Positions 23,766-33,019 are shown, numbered from the stretch's first letter. The stretch: DNA of 64,000 nucleotides from Azotosporobacter soli (GCF_030542965.1 NZ_JAUAOA010000003.1:124001-188000); one strand, 5' to 3'. The notes: generated from the sequence alone by a model not told the origin. Made by a program: numbers and translations.

Positions 23766-24443
23766 ATGACAATTGCACTGCTTGACATCGCCAAGGAATA
23801 TCATATGGGCGACAGCGTCGTTCATGCACTCTCCGGCATCAGCCTCCGCGTCGCAAGCGGTGAGTTCACCTCGATCATGGGCCCGTCCGGTTCCGGCAAA
23901 TCGACCTTGATGAACATTCTCGGCTGCCTCGACCGCCCAAGCAGGGGTTCCTACCTTTTAGACGGACAGGAAGTCGCCCGGCTCAACGACGATCAGTTAG
24001 CGCTCACCCGCAATAAAAAAATCGGCTTTGTTTTTCAAAATTTCAATTTGCTGCCGCGCATGTCGGCCTTACAAAATGTCGCGCTGCCGATTGTATATGC
24101 CGGTGTTGGCAAACAGCAGCGGCTGGAGCGCAGCGAAGAAGCGCTATCCATGGTCGGCCTCGCCGACCGCAAAGACCACCGTCCCAATGAACTGTCAGGC
24201 GGTCAGCGGCAACGCGTTGCGATCGCCCGTGCGCTAGTCAATAATCCAGCCATTATCATGGCCGACGAACCGACCGGCAACCTCGACAGCCGCTCCGGCA
24301 CGGAAATCATGGACATCTTCACACTTTTGAACCAACAGGGCCGTACCATTTTACTGGTCACGCACGAGCCGGAAATCGCCGCCTATTCACGCCGCGTCAT
24401 CCACTTCAAGGACGGCTGCATGGTCAAAGACGAACGTCGTTAG
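23766..24443 (+). CDS. ABC transporter ATPase (MacB/LolD type)
   Basis: The 225-residue ATPase has Walker A (GPSGSGKST), the family signature LSGGQRQRVAIARAL, Walker B (IIMADEPTGNLD) and the switch histidine (LLVTHEPE). It powers the FtsX-fold permease encoded next. The split of ATPase and permease into two genes, unlike fused MacB, is usual in Firmicutes. Confidence 0.95.
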   Translation: MTIALLDIAKEYHMGDSVVHALSGISLRVASGEFTSIMGPSGSGKSTLMNILGCLDRPSRGSYLLDGQEVARLNDDQLALTRNKKIGFVFQNFNLLPRMSALQNVALPIVYAGVGKQQRLERSEEALSMVGLADRKDHRPNELSGGQRQRVAIARALVNNPAIIMADEPTGNLDSRSGTEIMDIFTLLNQQGRTILLVTHEPEIAAYSRRVIHFKDGCMVKDERR

Positions 24444-24455
24444 GAGGAGTGCGCC

Positions 24456-25673
24456 ATGTTTTGGGAAAGCATCATGATTGCCTTGGAAGGATTACGCGCC
24501 AATAAACTTCGTTCGGTTTTAACCATGCTTGGCATTATCATCGGCGTCGGCGCTGTCATTGCGATGGTTTCCATCGGCGTCGGAGTACAGCAAAAGGTAG
24601 AAAGTTCGCTCGCCGGACTCGGCAGCAACCTCTTGATTATCACGCCGGGCGCGAACGCGCCGTCCGGCGGCGCACGTCTGGCGGCAGGCTCAAACATCAC
24701 CCTGACCGCCAAAGATTCGGCTGCGATTGTCAAGCAGATCTCCGGCGTCAGCGCGATTGCTCCGGTTGTCAGCCGCTCTTACCAAATCGTCAACGGCAAT
24801 CAGAACTGGATCACCTCCGTACAGGGCACGACGCCTGAATTTCTTTCGGTGCGCAATTTTGACCTGGCCGCAGGCAGTTTTTTCAGCAGTCGCGATTTAG
24901 ATACCCGCAGCCGCGTCGCCGTCCTTGGACAAACGACCGCAAACAGCTTGTTCGGCGATATTAGTCCGATCGGACAGATGATCCGCATTAACAAGGCGCC
25001 GTTTCGCGTCATTGGTCTTTTAACGGCCAAAGGCCAGGCGGCCGGCGGCCAGGACCAGGATGACGCGGTATTGGTGCCGTTAACGACCGCGCAAGAACGT
25101 CTGATGGGCATCACATATGTCAACAGCATCAATGTGCAGGCGGAAAACAGCGAGGTCATCGATCAGGTACAGCGCGATATCACCGCGCTGCTGCGCCAGC
25201 GCCACCGTTTGCAACCTTCGGTCGCGGATGATTTTACCGTCCGCAATCTGACCGCGATCATGGCTACCGCACAGGAAACGACCGGTACGATAACGTTGCT
25301 GCTCGGCAACATTGCCGCCATTTCTTTGTTGGTTGGCGGAATCGGCATCATGAACATCATGCTGGTCTCCGTTACCGAGCGCACGCGTGAAATCGGCATC
25401 CGCAAAGCGCTTGGCGCAACGTACCACAATATTTTGCTGCAATTTTTGATTGAAGCGATCGTCATCGGCGTGACCGGCGGCATGCTCGGCATCCTGCTCG
25501 GCGTCGCCAGTGCGCACGTCATCTCGGCCGTCGCCGGCTGGAACACCGTCATTTCGGTTCCAGCCATCTTTGCCGCCTTTATCGTCTCAGTCGCCATCGG
25601 CCTCTTCTTCGGCTTATATCCGGCTCGCAAAGCGGCGCTGCTCGACCCGATCGACGCTTTACGCTACGAATAG
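24456..25673 (+). CDS. MacB-like FtsX-fold permease
   Basis: The 405-residue protein has one N-terminal membrane segment (LTMLGIIIGVGAVIAMVSIG), a large periplasmic domain (about 60-280) and three C-terminal segments typical of FtsX/MacB (GIGIMNIMLVSVTERTREIG, then two more). It uses ATP-driven movement of the periplasmic part rather than a membrane channel. Third gene of the operon. The substrate (peptide, lipid-linked or drug) is not indicated. Confidence 0.94.
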   Translation: MFWESIMIALEGLRANKLRSVLTMLGIIIGVGAVIAMVSIGVGVQQKVESSLAGLGSNLLIITPGANAPSGGARLAAGSNITLTAKDSAAIVKQISGVSAIAPVVSRSYQIVNGNQNWITSVQGTTPEFLSVRNFDLAAGSFFSSRDLDTRSRVAVLGQTTANSLFGDISPIGQMIRINKAPFRVIGLLTAKGQAAGGQDQDDAVLVPLTTAQERLMGITYVNSINVQAENSEVIDQVQRDITALLRQRHRLQPSVADDFTVRNLTAIMATAQETTGTITLLLGNIAAISLLVGGIGIMNIMLVSVTERTREIGIRKALGATYHNILLQFLIEAIVIGVTGGMLGILLGVASAHVISAVAGWNTVISVPAIFAAFIVSVAIGLFFGLYPARKAALLDPIDALRYE

Positions 25674-25754
25674 CGCTTTGCCGCGCGTGTGAGCCGTTTC
25701 CCTTTCTCTCTACCAGATCTCTTCAATCCAAGCATGATAACAGGATTTGGCTCT

Positions 25755-25782
25755 TTGACAGAGAAACTAATTTATATAGCAT
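25755..25782 (+). promoter_or_regulatory. Probable promoter of the MurNAc recycling operon
   Basis: TTGACA at 25755-25760 and TAGCAT at 25777-25782 are 16 bp apart, 24 bp before the murP start codon. No terminator was seen after the MacB-like gene, so readthrough is possible. Confidence 0.5.
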
Positions 25783-25805
25783 GTTTCGCCGATTAGGAGG
25801 AAGAA

Positions 25806-27170
25806 ATGAAAAAAGATGCACGTCAATTAGCTGCAACGATCCTTCACTCTCTGGGAGGCAAAGAAAACATCGTTGCCGTCTCCCACTGCATGACCCGGCT
25901 GCGCGTCACAGTGAGCGATGCGACGACAGTCGATCAGACCAGCCTGCAAACCAGCCATGGCGTGTTAGGAATGGTACACGAAAATAACGACTATCAGGTC
26001 ATTCTCGGTCCCGGCATCGTACAAAAAGTAGCCGATCAGTTCACCGCCTTGCTTAGCAAACAGCCGAACGCCAAAGAAATTATCGCCGCGCGCAACCGGA
26101 CGCCGTTCAAACTTTTTCTGCGCCGTCTGGCCAGCATTTTCGTACCTTTGATCCCCGCGATTGTCGCCTCCGGCATGGTCGCAGGCATCACGAACGTCGC
26201 CATCCGGCTGGGCGCAGAACCATCCGGTACCATGATCGCCTTACTTAACGCGATCGGTTGGGGTCTTTTCGCCTATCTTGCCGTCTTCGTCGGCATCAAT
26301 GCCGCGACCGAGTTCGGCGGCACGCCCGCGCTGGGCGGGCTCGCAGGTGTACTAATCATCAATCCGGCAATCGCCAACATCACGATCAACGGCGCTGCGC
26401 TCGTACCCGGGCGCGGCGGCATTATCGGCGTACTTCTCGTCGCCTGGTTCATGGCCTGGCTGGAACAGCGCCTGCGCCGCTTCGTTCCCAATGCCGTCGA
26501 CATCATTGTCACTCCGACGCTCACGCTGCTGATCGGCGGCTTCGTCACTTATTTTGCCTTGCAACCGCTCGGCGGTCTTCTCTCCGATGCCATCGTCGCC
26601 TTCTTCAAAACCTTGCTCGGCAGCGGCGGCGCGCTTGCCGGTTTTGTCCTGGCAGGCACCTTTTTGCCGATCGTCATGACCGGGCTACATCAAGGCCTGG
26701 TGCCGATCCATATGGAATTTCTCAACACCTTGAAGGAAAATCCGCTCCTGCCGGTTCTCGCGATGGGCGGCGCCGGACAAGTCGGTGCGGCCATCGCCGT
26801 TTATTGTAAAACGCGCAACCGCCGCCTGAAAAACGTCATCAAAGGCGCCTTGCCGGTCGGCTTCCTCGGCATCGGCGAACCACTGATTTTTGGCGTGACC
26901 CTGCCGCTCGGCCGTCCCTTTCTCACGGCCTGCATCGGCGCAGCGTTCGGCGGCGCGTACCAGGCCAGCCTTCATACCGCCTCCATCGCCCTTGGCGTGT
27001 CGGGTCTGCCGCTGGCATTTCTCATTAAACCGGACAGCATCGTGCATTACCTGATCGGTCTCGTCATTGCCTATTGCGCCGGTTTTGCCGTCACCTGGCT
27101 GGTCGGCTTTGAAGACCTGAACGAAGAAGAAGACGACGCGGACGCTCTAAAGGAGGAAACAGCATGTTAA
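25806..27170 (+). CDS. murP: PTS EIIBC component for N-acetylmuramic acid
   Basis: Residues about 1-80 are an EIIB domain of the glucose superfamily with the phosphorylated cysteine C28 (SHCMTRLRV); residues about 100-440 are an EIIC domain (FGGTPALGGLAG, GIGEPLIFGVTLP). No EIIA domain is attached, as in MurP, which borrows EIIA from another system. The sugar is assigned from context: the next two genes encode MupG and MurQ, which act on MurNAc-6-phosphate compounds. AGGAGG precedes the ATG. Confidence 0.9.
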   Translation: MKKDARQLAATILHSLGGKENIVAVSHCMTRLRVTVSDATTVDQTSLQTSHGVLGMVHENNDYQVILGPGIVQKVADQFTALLSKQPNAKEIIAARNRTPFKLFLRRLASIFVPLIPAIVASGMVAGITNVAIRLGAEPSGTMIALLNAIGWGLFAYLAVFVGINAATEFGGTPALGGLAGVLIINPAIANITINGAALVPGRGGIIGVLLVAWFMAWLEQRLRRFVPNAVDIIVTPTLTLLIGGFVTYFALQPLGGLLSDAIVAFFKTLLGSGGALAGFVLAGTFLPIVMTGLHQGLVPIHMEFLNTLKENPLLPVLAMGGAGQVGAAIAVYCKTRNRRLKNVIKGALPVGFLGIGEPLIFGVTLPLGRPFLTACIGAAFGGAYQASLHTASIALGVSGLPLAFLIKPDSIVHYLIGLVIAYCAGFAVTWLVGFEDLNEEEDDADALKEETAC

Positions 27171-28288
27171 GCAAACGATTGACGCTGCCCTTGTCAAAGG
27201 GAATCTCACTTTTTCTTGGTCTGGATCACGAACTCGCCGACTGTCTGAGTTATTTGGAAAAAGCCCGTCAGGCCGGTTATGATCGCCTCTTTACTTCACT
27301 GCATATCCCGGAAGCGAATGCCGCTGCACTGCTTAGCCAATGTCAGGAATTAATCACAACCGCACGGCAAAGCGGTTTTTCCGTCACTGCCGATATCTCG
27401 CCCGCCACGCTTGACCTGTTGCAAGCGTCAATGGATGATCTTACGCCGCTAAAAAAACTTGGCCTCAGTGCGCTTCGCCTCGATTACGGTTTCGCAGCGC
27501 ACGACATCGTGCGCATCGCCAAGGCAACCGGCGCGATCATTGAATTGAATGCCAGCACCGTAACAAGCAATGAATTATCCGCCGTCTCCAACGCTGGTTT
27601 GCCGCCGCACCGCCTTCAGGCCTGCCACAACTATTATCCGCGTCCGGAAACCGGCCTTAGTTATGAGCTGTTCGTCCAACGCTCGCGTTTTCTGCGCGAT
27701 CACGGCATTCCCGTCCTGGCTTTCATTCCTTCGCTCGTACAGCCGCGCGCTCCATTGTACAGCGGCCTGCCGACGCTTGAAATCCACCGCGGCCACTCTT
27801 CACTGGTAGCCGCCAAACATCTCGCTGCCAGCGGACTCGTGCAGGGCATTCTCTTCGGCGATCCTTTCGCCGCCGAGCAGGAATTGTATGACGTCGCCAA
27901 GGTGACAACCGAATGCCTTGAACTGCGCTTTGTGGCGGATCGTCCTCTCACGGACGCCGAAGCCGCCATCGTCCTCGCGCCGCGCCATACCAACCGGCAT
28001 GACCCCGGCGCGTATGCCGCCCGTTCGCAGGAAGCGCGTCTTCTTCGCCGCTCCGCCATCACGGCGGCCCGTCCGCTCGCCAGACCGCGCGGCAGCATCA
28101 CGCTCGACAACGAGGACTACGGCCGCTATCAGGGCGAATTGCAGCTCATCTTGCAGCAGCTGCCCGCAGACGAACGCGTCAATGTTGTCGGTCACGTCAT
28201 ACCGGATGACCTGTTACTGCTCGATTTCATCCGTCCCGGCCAACCGTTCCGTTTTGTTCAAGTAAACACAGAAAGGACCAGCCTATGA
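27164..28288 (+). CDS. mupG: 6-phospho-N-acetylmuramidase (DUF871)
   Basis: The 374-residue protein fits DUF871: a TIM barrel (ISLFLGLDHELADCLSYLEKARQAGYDRLFTSLHIPE at the start) and a C-terminal cyclophilin-like domain (RGSITLDNEDYGRYQGELQLI). In Staphylococcus aureus this family (MupG) splits MurNAc-6P-GlcNAc into MurNAc-6P and GlcNAc after PTS uptake. Its place between murP and murQ, overlapping murP by 7 bp and murQ by 4 bp, supports the same role and suggests that the imported substrate is a disaccharide. Confidence 0.9.
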   Translation: MLSKRLTLPLSKGISLFLGLDHELADCLSYLEKARQAGYDRLFTSLHIPEANAAALLSQCQELITTARQSGFSVTADISPATLDLLQASMDDLTPLKKLGLSALRLDYGFAAHDIVRIAKATGAIIELNASTVTSNELSAVSNAGLPPHRLQACHNYYPRPETGLSYELFVQRSRFLRDHGIPVLAFIPSLVQPRAPLYSGLPTLEIHRGHSSLVAAKHLAASGLVQGILFGDPFAAEQELYDVAKVTTECLELRFVADRPLTDAEAAIVLAPRHTNRHDPGAYAARSQEARLLRRSAITAARPLARPRGSITLDNEDYGRYQGELQLILQQLPADERVNVVGHVIPDDLLLLDFIRPGQPFRFVQVNTERTSL

Positions 28289-29190
28289 CTTTCCATTTAG
28301 ACAGCCTACTAACCGAACGCTGCAATCCGAACACGAGCGATATCGATCAATTATCCAGCCTTGAAATTCTGCAGCGCATCCATGAGGAAGACCTGCAGGT
28401 CGCCTCGGCGATCACGCCGCTTTTGCCAAAGATCGCCGTAGCGGTCGACTGGATCAGCGCCGCGTTCCGCCAAGGCGGACGCCTCTTCTATCTTGGCGCC
28501 GGAACCAGTGGACGGCTCGGCATCCTCGATGCCGTAGAATGTCCGCCGACTTACGGCACGCCGCCTGAGATGGTTCAAGGAATCATTGCCGGCGGCGAAA
28601 GCGCGGTCTTTCGCTCGGTTGAAAACGCCGAAGATTCGCCGCATCTGGCAGAGAGCGATCTGGCCAAACGCGGCCTTACCTCGGCCGATATCGTAGTCGG
28701 CATTGCCGCCAGCGGACGCACGCCGTACGTGATCGGCGGTCTCACTTATGCGCGCAGCCTCGGCTGCCGCACCATCGCGCTAGCCTGTACGCCCGAACCT
28801 CTGATTGGCGAACACGCCGACCTTTCGCTTGCGGTCTTGAGCGGCCCCGAGGTCGTAACCGGCTCCACCCGCATGAAGGCAGGCACCGTGCAAAAAATGG
28901 TCTTGAACATGTTCACGACCGCCGCCATGATCCGGCTCGGCAAAGTCTACGGCAACCTGATGGTCGATGTCGCCGCCAGCAACGAAAAATTACAGCACCG
29001 AGTACGGCGCATCGTCTCCTTGGCCACCGGCGAAAACGTGGAAAGAGTGGAAGCCGCAGTCAGCACTGCAAACGGTTCTGCCAAACTGGCGATCGTAATG
29101 CTATTGGGCAATTTGTCCGCCGAGGCCGCTCAGGCAAGACTTTCGGCCGCGGACGGCTTCGTAGCCAAGGCTTTGCAGACAGGCGGCTAA
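28285..29190 (+). CDS. murQ: N-acetylmuramic acid 6-phosphate etherase
   Basis: MurQ removes the lactyl ether from MurNAc-6P, giving GlcNAc-6P and lactate. The 301-residue protein has the family start (ERCNPNTSDIDQLSSLEIL), the SIS phosphosugar site GAGTSGRLGILDA, the catalytic glutamate in VECPPTYG, and GSTRMKAGTVQK. It overlaps mupG in an ATGA junction and ends the operon. No MurR regulator gene is present nearby. Confidence 0.96.
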   Translation: MTFHLDSLLTERCNPNTSDIDQLSSLEILQRIHEEDLQVASAITPLLPKIAVAVDWISAAFRQGGRLFYLGAGTSGRLGILDAVECPPTYGTPPEMVQGIIAGGESAVFRSVENAEDSPHLAESDLAKRGLTSADIVVGIAASGRTPYVIGGLTYARSLGCRTIALACTPEPLIGEHADLSLAVLSGPEVVTGSTRMKAGTVQKMVLNMFTTAAMIRLGKVYGNLMVDVAASNEKLQHRVRRIVSLATGENVERVEAAVSTANGSAKLAIVMLLGNLSAEAAQARLSAADGFVAKALQTGG

Positions 29191-29270
29191 AGTCGCACCG
29201 TGCTGACGACGCTTAACGTCAGCATCACGCTGACCGAAATCATAAACGGTATCAATTGATCGTTGCTCAT
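29187..29270 (-). CDS. Candidate 27-residue single-span membrane protein
   Basis: ATG at 29270 is preceded by AGGAGG and GGGGG stretches at suitable distance and by a good promoter. The predicted peptide starts MSNDQLIP, continues with one hydrophobic helix (FMISVSVMLTLSVVS) and ends TVRL; its stop codon overlaps the murQ stop on the other strand. The polar N-terminus, single helix and basic end fit a small membrane protein. The same DNA could instead form a hairpin terminating the mur operon. No homologue is recognised. Confidence 0.5.
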   Translation of the reverse strand: MSNDQLIPFMISVSVMLTLSVVSTVRL

Positions 29271-29319
29271 GTTAATTCCCCCGCTTCCTCCTGTTAGTGT
29301 CATTTCACTTCGTACTGGA

Positions 29320-29348
29320 AATATATCATTTCTTCCAATACCTGTCTA
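29320..29348 (-). promoter_or_regulatory. Promoter of the 27-residue protein gene
   Basis: On the minus strand TAGACA (29348-29343) and TATATT (29325-29320) are 17 bp apart, about 50 bp before the start codon. The surrounding 120 bp is AT-rich. Confidence 0.55.
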
Positions 29349-29397
29349 TTTTTCCACACTTTTTTCTTCATTATTTAACTTTTGTTACTACTTTCGC

Positions 29398-29450
29398 ATA
29401 ATAAACTAACCGCCTTGGAAGTATTCCTTCCAAGGCGGTTAGTTTATTAT
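29398..29450 (-). terminator. Terminator of the moeA-tupC operon
   Basis: A near-perfect inverted repeat of about 24 bp per arm (core CTAACCGCCTTGGAAG) with AT-rich ends works in both directions and overlaps the 3' end of tupC. Confidence 0.85.
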
Positions 29451-30494
29451 ATGCACTTGCTCGCCGACTAGGCGCAAGCAAAGCGCATCGCCTGTCTCCA
29501 ATTTTTTTCGCCAGTCCAGACGGATCGCCAAAGACAAACCGGCGATCGATACCTCGACGCACTGCACTCCGATTCCCGCCCTGCTGCCAATGACCTGCCC
29601 GCTCCAAAATCCGTCCTCTTCCCGCTCTGTTTCCGCCAGAGAAAAGGCGTCGCCGGGAATGCAGACCAGGCATGCGCCAGCCGCCCGGCAGCCCGGCACA
29701 TGAAATTCCAAGCCATTCTCCAGGCGGATACGAGCCCCGCCCGCTGACGTCTCCGCCGTCGCCGACAGCAAGTTGTCCATTTCCACCAAATGAGCCGCCT
29801 CGCGACAAACGGGTCGGCGCAGCACGATATCCGGTCGCTCGTCCTGAACCAGTTTTCCCGCGAGCAGAACTAAGGCCCGTTCGGCAAAGGCCAGTATCTC
29901 CTGAAAATTATGACTGACCAAAAGCACCGTCATTTTATGGCGCTGCGCGACCGTCTTCACTTCACGCAGCAGATTGCCGCGCGTCGCGGCATCAAGCGCA
30001 GCAAACGGTTCGTCAAGCAAGAGCAGTTCGGGCTTTGCCACTAACGCGCGCGCCAGGCAGACCCGCTGCGCTTCGCCGCCGGAGAGACGACGCGCCAAGC
30101 GCCCCGACAGGTGCGCGCAATGAAACGTATTCAGCGCTTCGTTCACTTTGCTTTTGATCACGTCATCCGCCAAGCCGCGAAAGCGAAGCGCAAGGGCCAC
30201 ATTGTCAAAGACGGTGCCACTCAGCAGCAGCGTTTCCTGAAAGACCATCGCACAGCGCCTGCGAAGCGCCACTGGATCGCTAAGCGCCGCTTCCTCCGAA
30301 AACAATTTCACACTGCCCTTTTGATACGGCAGCTGCAGATTCAGCATTTGCAGCAACGTGCTTTTTCCGGCTCCATTCGGCCCAAGCAGGCCTACCAGCT
30401 CTCCTTTCTCGATGACAAGCTCGTCGATAGCCAGGATCTCACGTCCGCGTCGCAGCACCTGAAGCTCGTTTATTTCCACGATCGTTTCTTTCAT
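29439..30494 (-). CDS. tupC: Tungstate ABC transporter ATPase
   Basis: The 351-residue ATPase has Walker A (GPNGAGKST), signature LSGGEAQRVCLARAL, Walker B (LLLLDEPFAALD) and a C-terminal regulatory region (about 240-351) containing TOBE-like strands (LENGLEFHVPGC, GIGVQCVEVSIAGLSLAIRLDW), which in molybdate/tungstate ATPases can bind the oxyanion and lower uptake. Overlaps tupB by 4 bp. Last gene of the cofactor operon. Confidence 0.93.
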   Translation of the reverse strand: MKETIVEINELQVLRRGREILAIDELVIEKGELVGLLGPNGAGKSTLLQMLNLQLPYQKGSVKLFSEEAALSDPVALRRRCAMVFQETLLLSGTVFDNVALALRFRGLADDVIKSKVNEALNTFHCAHLSGRLARRLSGGEAQRVCLARALVAKPELLLLDEPFAALDAATRGNLLREVKTVAQRHKMTVLLVSHNFQEILAFAERALVLLAGKLVQDERPDIVLRRPVCREAAHLVEMDNLLSATAETSAGGARIRLENGLEFHVPGCRAAGACLVCIPGDAFSLAETEREEDGFWSGQVIGSRAGIGVQCVEVSIAGLSLAIRLDWRKKLETGDALCLRLVGEQVHIIN

Positions 30495-31183
30495 ATCATT
30501 TCCCGCTTTTCATGGTTTTGCAAATACGTCAGCAAGGCCACGATGCAATAGGCCAACAAGAGCAGGATCGCGCCGAACGCGAGAGCAAGCTCATAATTCC
30601 CCTTGCCGACCTCCATCACAGTCGCGGTCGTCAGCACCCTTGTCTGGCCTTTGATATTGCCGCCGACCATCATCGATGCACCGACTTCGGAAACGACGCG
30701 GCCAAAACCCGCCATCACCGCCGCCGTCAGGCCAAGTCGCGCTTCCTTGAGCAAAAGCCAGTTCGCCTGAGCGCTTGTCGCTCCTAACGCCAGCAGCTGA
30801 TGACGCAGCTTCGGGTTCAGACTGCCCAGCGCGGCAAAGCTGAAGCCGGCGACGATCGGCGTCGCAATGATCGCCTGCGCTAAGACCATCGCGCTCGGAC
30901 TGTACATTAAGCCCAGATCGCCGAGCGGCCCGTAACGCCAAAGCAGCAGGCTGACCAAGAGGCCGACCACGACCGGCGGCAGCCCCATGCCCGCATTCAT
31001 CAGGCGTACTACGGATTTTTTGCCGGGAAAGTGATGCACCGCCAGAGAAAAACCGATTGGGATGCCGAAGACGACGCTTAAAAGCGTTGCCAGTCCCGAG
31101 ACCCGCATCGTAAGCCAGACGACTTCCCACACTTCCGGCTCACCATTCAGCAACATTTGAAAGGCTTGGAGCCCGTCATTCAT
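30491..31183 (-). CDS. tupB: Tungstate ABC transporter permease
   Basis: The 230-residue membrane protein has about five hydrophobic segments and the permease loop for ATPase contact (EARLGLTAAVMAGFGRVVSEVGASMMVGGNI). It matches the TupB type, shorter than ModB fusions. It overlaps tupA and tupC by 4 bp each, which supports a fixed stoichiometric complex. Confidence 0.93.
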   Translation of the reverse strand: MNDGLQAFQMLLNGEPEVWEVVWLTMRVSGLATLLSVVFGIPIGFSLAVHHFPGKKSVVRLMNAGMGLPPVVVGLLVSLLLWRYGPLGDLGLMYSPSAMVLAQAIIATPIVAGFSFAALGSLNPKLRHQLLALGATSAQANWLLLKEARLGLTAAVMAGFGRVVSEVGASMMVGGNIKGQTRVLTTATVMEVGKGNYELALAFGAILLLLAYCIVALLTYLQNHEKREMI

Positions 31184-32061
31184 TGCAGTCCCAAATCCTG
31201 ATCCGATTTTCCGCCGTCGGCAAAGAACAGCGCCTGGCCATATTTGTCCTTGCCGAATGTCGCGATCATTTGCTGTCCTTCCTGCGAAAGCAGGAATTCG
31301 CTGAACGCTTTGGCGCCCGCCGCGTTAACCTTGGCAAATTTCTCCGGATTCACTTCCATGACATGATAAATATTAAGCAGCGCAGGATCGCCTTCCAGCA
31401 AGATCCCAAGCGTCATATTCTTCTGTTGTGCCAGGAATGTCGCACGGTCGCTCAGCGTATACGCTTTTTTCTCGTCCGCGATCTTTAGGGTCTGGCCCAT
31501 GCCCGCTCCCGCTTCCTGATACCAGGCATTTCCTTTTGCTGCGACTCCGGCTTTTTTCCAAAGTGCCTGTTCCATTTTATGCGTGCCGGAATCATCGCCG
31601 CGCGAAATGAAAGCCGCTTTCTTTTCCGCGATCGCTTTCAGCGCAGCATCGATTTTGTTTCCTTTGACTCTCGCAATGTCTTCGACAGCGCCAAGCAAGA
31701 TGAAGTCATTGTGCATCACCAATTTACGTTCGATTGCGCTGCCGCCAGCGACCACTTTCTTTTCCGCATCCGGCGCGTGAACCAAAAGCACATCCGCTTC
31801 ACCCTTTTCGCCAAGCGCCAACGCCTGTCCAGTTCCGACCGCCACCGTCTTAACCTTGTAACCGGTCTTTTTTTCGAAAACAGGCAGGAGTGCATCGAGC
31901 AGTCCGCTGTCTTGCGTGCTCGTCGTCGTCGCCAGAATCAGGTCAGGATTAGCCGGTTTCGTCGCCGCAGGCGTTTCCGTTTTCGCGCAGGCCGTCACAA
32001 GCAGCAAGAAACACAGCGCCAACAGCGTCAATATATTTCGCACGTTCTTTCTCTTTAGCAT
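31180..32061 (-). CDS. tupA: Tungstate-binding lipoprotein
   Basis: The protein of about 293 residues has a lipoprotein signal (lipobox VTAC) and the TupA oxyanion motif LATTTSTQDSGLL near the mature N-terminus. It captures tungstate outside the membrane for TupBC. ATG 32061 is chosen, with GGAGG 8 nt upstream; a TTG at 32067 is less likely. It follows mogA by 27 bp. TupA-type proteins prefer tungstate over molybdate, in line with the AOR gene in this locus. Confidence 0.95.
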   Translation of the reverse strand: MLKRKNVRNILTLLALCFLLLVTACAKTETPAATKPANPDLILATTTSTQDSGLLDALLPVFEKKTGYKVKTVAVGTGQALALGEKGEADVLLVHAPDAEKKVVAGGSAIERKLVMHNDFILLGAVEDIARVKGNKIDAALKAIAEKKAAFISRGDDSGTHKMEQALWKKAGVAAKGNAWYQEAGAGMGQTLKIADEKKAYTLSDRATFLAQQKNMTLGILLEGDPALLNIYHVMEVNPEKFAKVNAAGAKAFSEFLLSQEGQQMIATFGKDKYGQALFFADGGKSDQDLGLQ

Positions 32062-32088
32062 AAGCAAAACCTCCAGCTAAATTCTTTT

Positions 32089-32577
32089 TTAATGACGGGC
32101 ACACTCACCGTCGCGTCCGCGCAGGATATTGATGCCATGTTCCAGAACCGGCAAGACGACTTCCAGACATTCCTGCACCGCTTTCGGACTCCCCGGCAGG
32201 TTGACGATCAGGGTGCGATTGCGTACGCCAGCCACAGCGCGCGAAAGCATCGCCCGGCTCGTCACTTCCATGGAGCGAGCGCGCATCGCTTCGGCGATGC
32301 CGGGCACAGCCCGCTGAATCACGCTCAGCGTAGCCTCCGGCGTCACGTCGCGAGGCCCAAGTCCGGTTCCGCCGGTCGTAAAGACCACTTCAAGATCCAG
32401 TTCGTCCGCCATATGGAGCATCGCCTGTCGCAGCACCGCCTGATCATCCGGCACGACCACATAATGGCGAACCTCACCCAGTCCGGAGAGCATGGCTTCA
32501 ATCGTTTTGCCGCTGACGTCTTCGCGTTCGCCGCGCGCGCCTTTGTCGCTCGCGGTGATGATGCCGACCTTAAGCAT
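32089..32577 (-). CDS. mogA: Molybdopterin adenylyltransferase
   Basis: MogA activates molybdopterin with AMP before metal insertion. The 162-residue protein has the family features: GIITASDKGARGEREDVSG at the start, TTGGTGLGPRDVTPEAT near residues 72-88, and LPGSPKAVQECL. It overlaps the MOSC gene by 8 bp within the cofactor operon. Confidence 0.94.
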   Translation of the reverse strand: MLKVGIITASDKGARGEREDVSGKTIEAMLSGLGEVRHYVVVPDDQAVLRQAMLHMADELDLEVVFTTGGTGLGPRDVTPEATLSVIQRAVPGIAEAMRARSMEVTSRAMLSRAVAGVRNRTLIVNLPGSPKAVQECLEVVLPVLEHGINILRGRDGECARH

Positions 32578-33007
32578 GTCCGATCACCTCGATCCTGTCA
32601 CCGACCGCAATCTCACCGTCACTCAGGACAATTACGAAGATGCCTTCCTTCGGCATCACGCAATCGCCGGCCTGATAATAGATTGCACAGCGATTATGGC
32701 ATTCTTTGCCGATCTGGCTGACCTCCACTTCGACCGGTCCAATCCGCAGACGCGTACCGATTGGCAATACCGGCAGTTCGATGCCTTCGGTCGTTATGTT
32801 TTCAGCAAAATCACCCGGCTTGACGTCAAGCCCCTGCTGGCGCATTTTCTCAATGCTTTCCATCGCCAAAAGACTGATCTGGCGATGCTGGAACCCGGCG
32901 TGCGCGTCGCCTTCCAACCCTAAACCGGTCAGGGCTTTGGCGCGTTCGACATTGGTCTTGCGTTCGCCTTTATTCTTACTGGTACAGACTGCAATTACTG
33001 TTGCCAT
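32570..33007 (-). CDS. MOSC domain protein
   Basis: The 145-residue single MOSC domain has the conserved cysteine region GKECHNRCAIYYQAGDCVMPKEGIF (read as two pieces) that in MOSC proteins binds the molybdenum/tungsten cofactor or sulfur, and the start HAGFQHRQISLL. Stand-alone MOSC proteins of this size usually accompany moa/mog genes and may act as cofactor sulfuration or carrier factors. Placed between moaC and mogA. Confidence 0.88.
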   Translation of the reverse strand: MATVIAVCTSKNKGERKTNVERAKALTGLGLEGDAHAGFQHRQISLLAMESIEKMRQQGLDVKPGDFAENITTEGIELPVLPIGTRLRIGPVEVEVSQIGKECHNRCAIYYQAGDCVMPKEGIFVIVLSDGEIAVGDRIEVIGHA

Positions 33008-33019
33008 TTTCTCTCCCCC

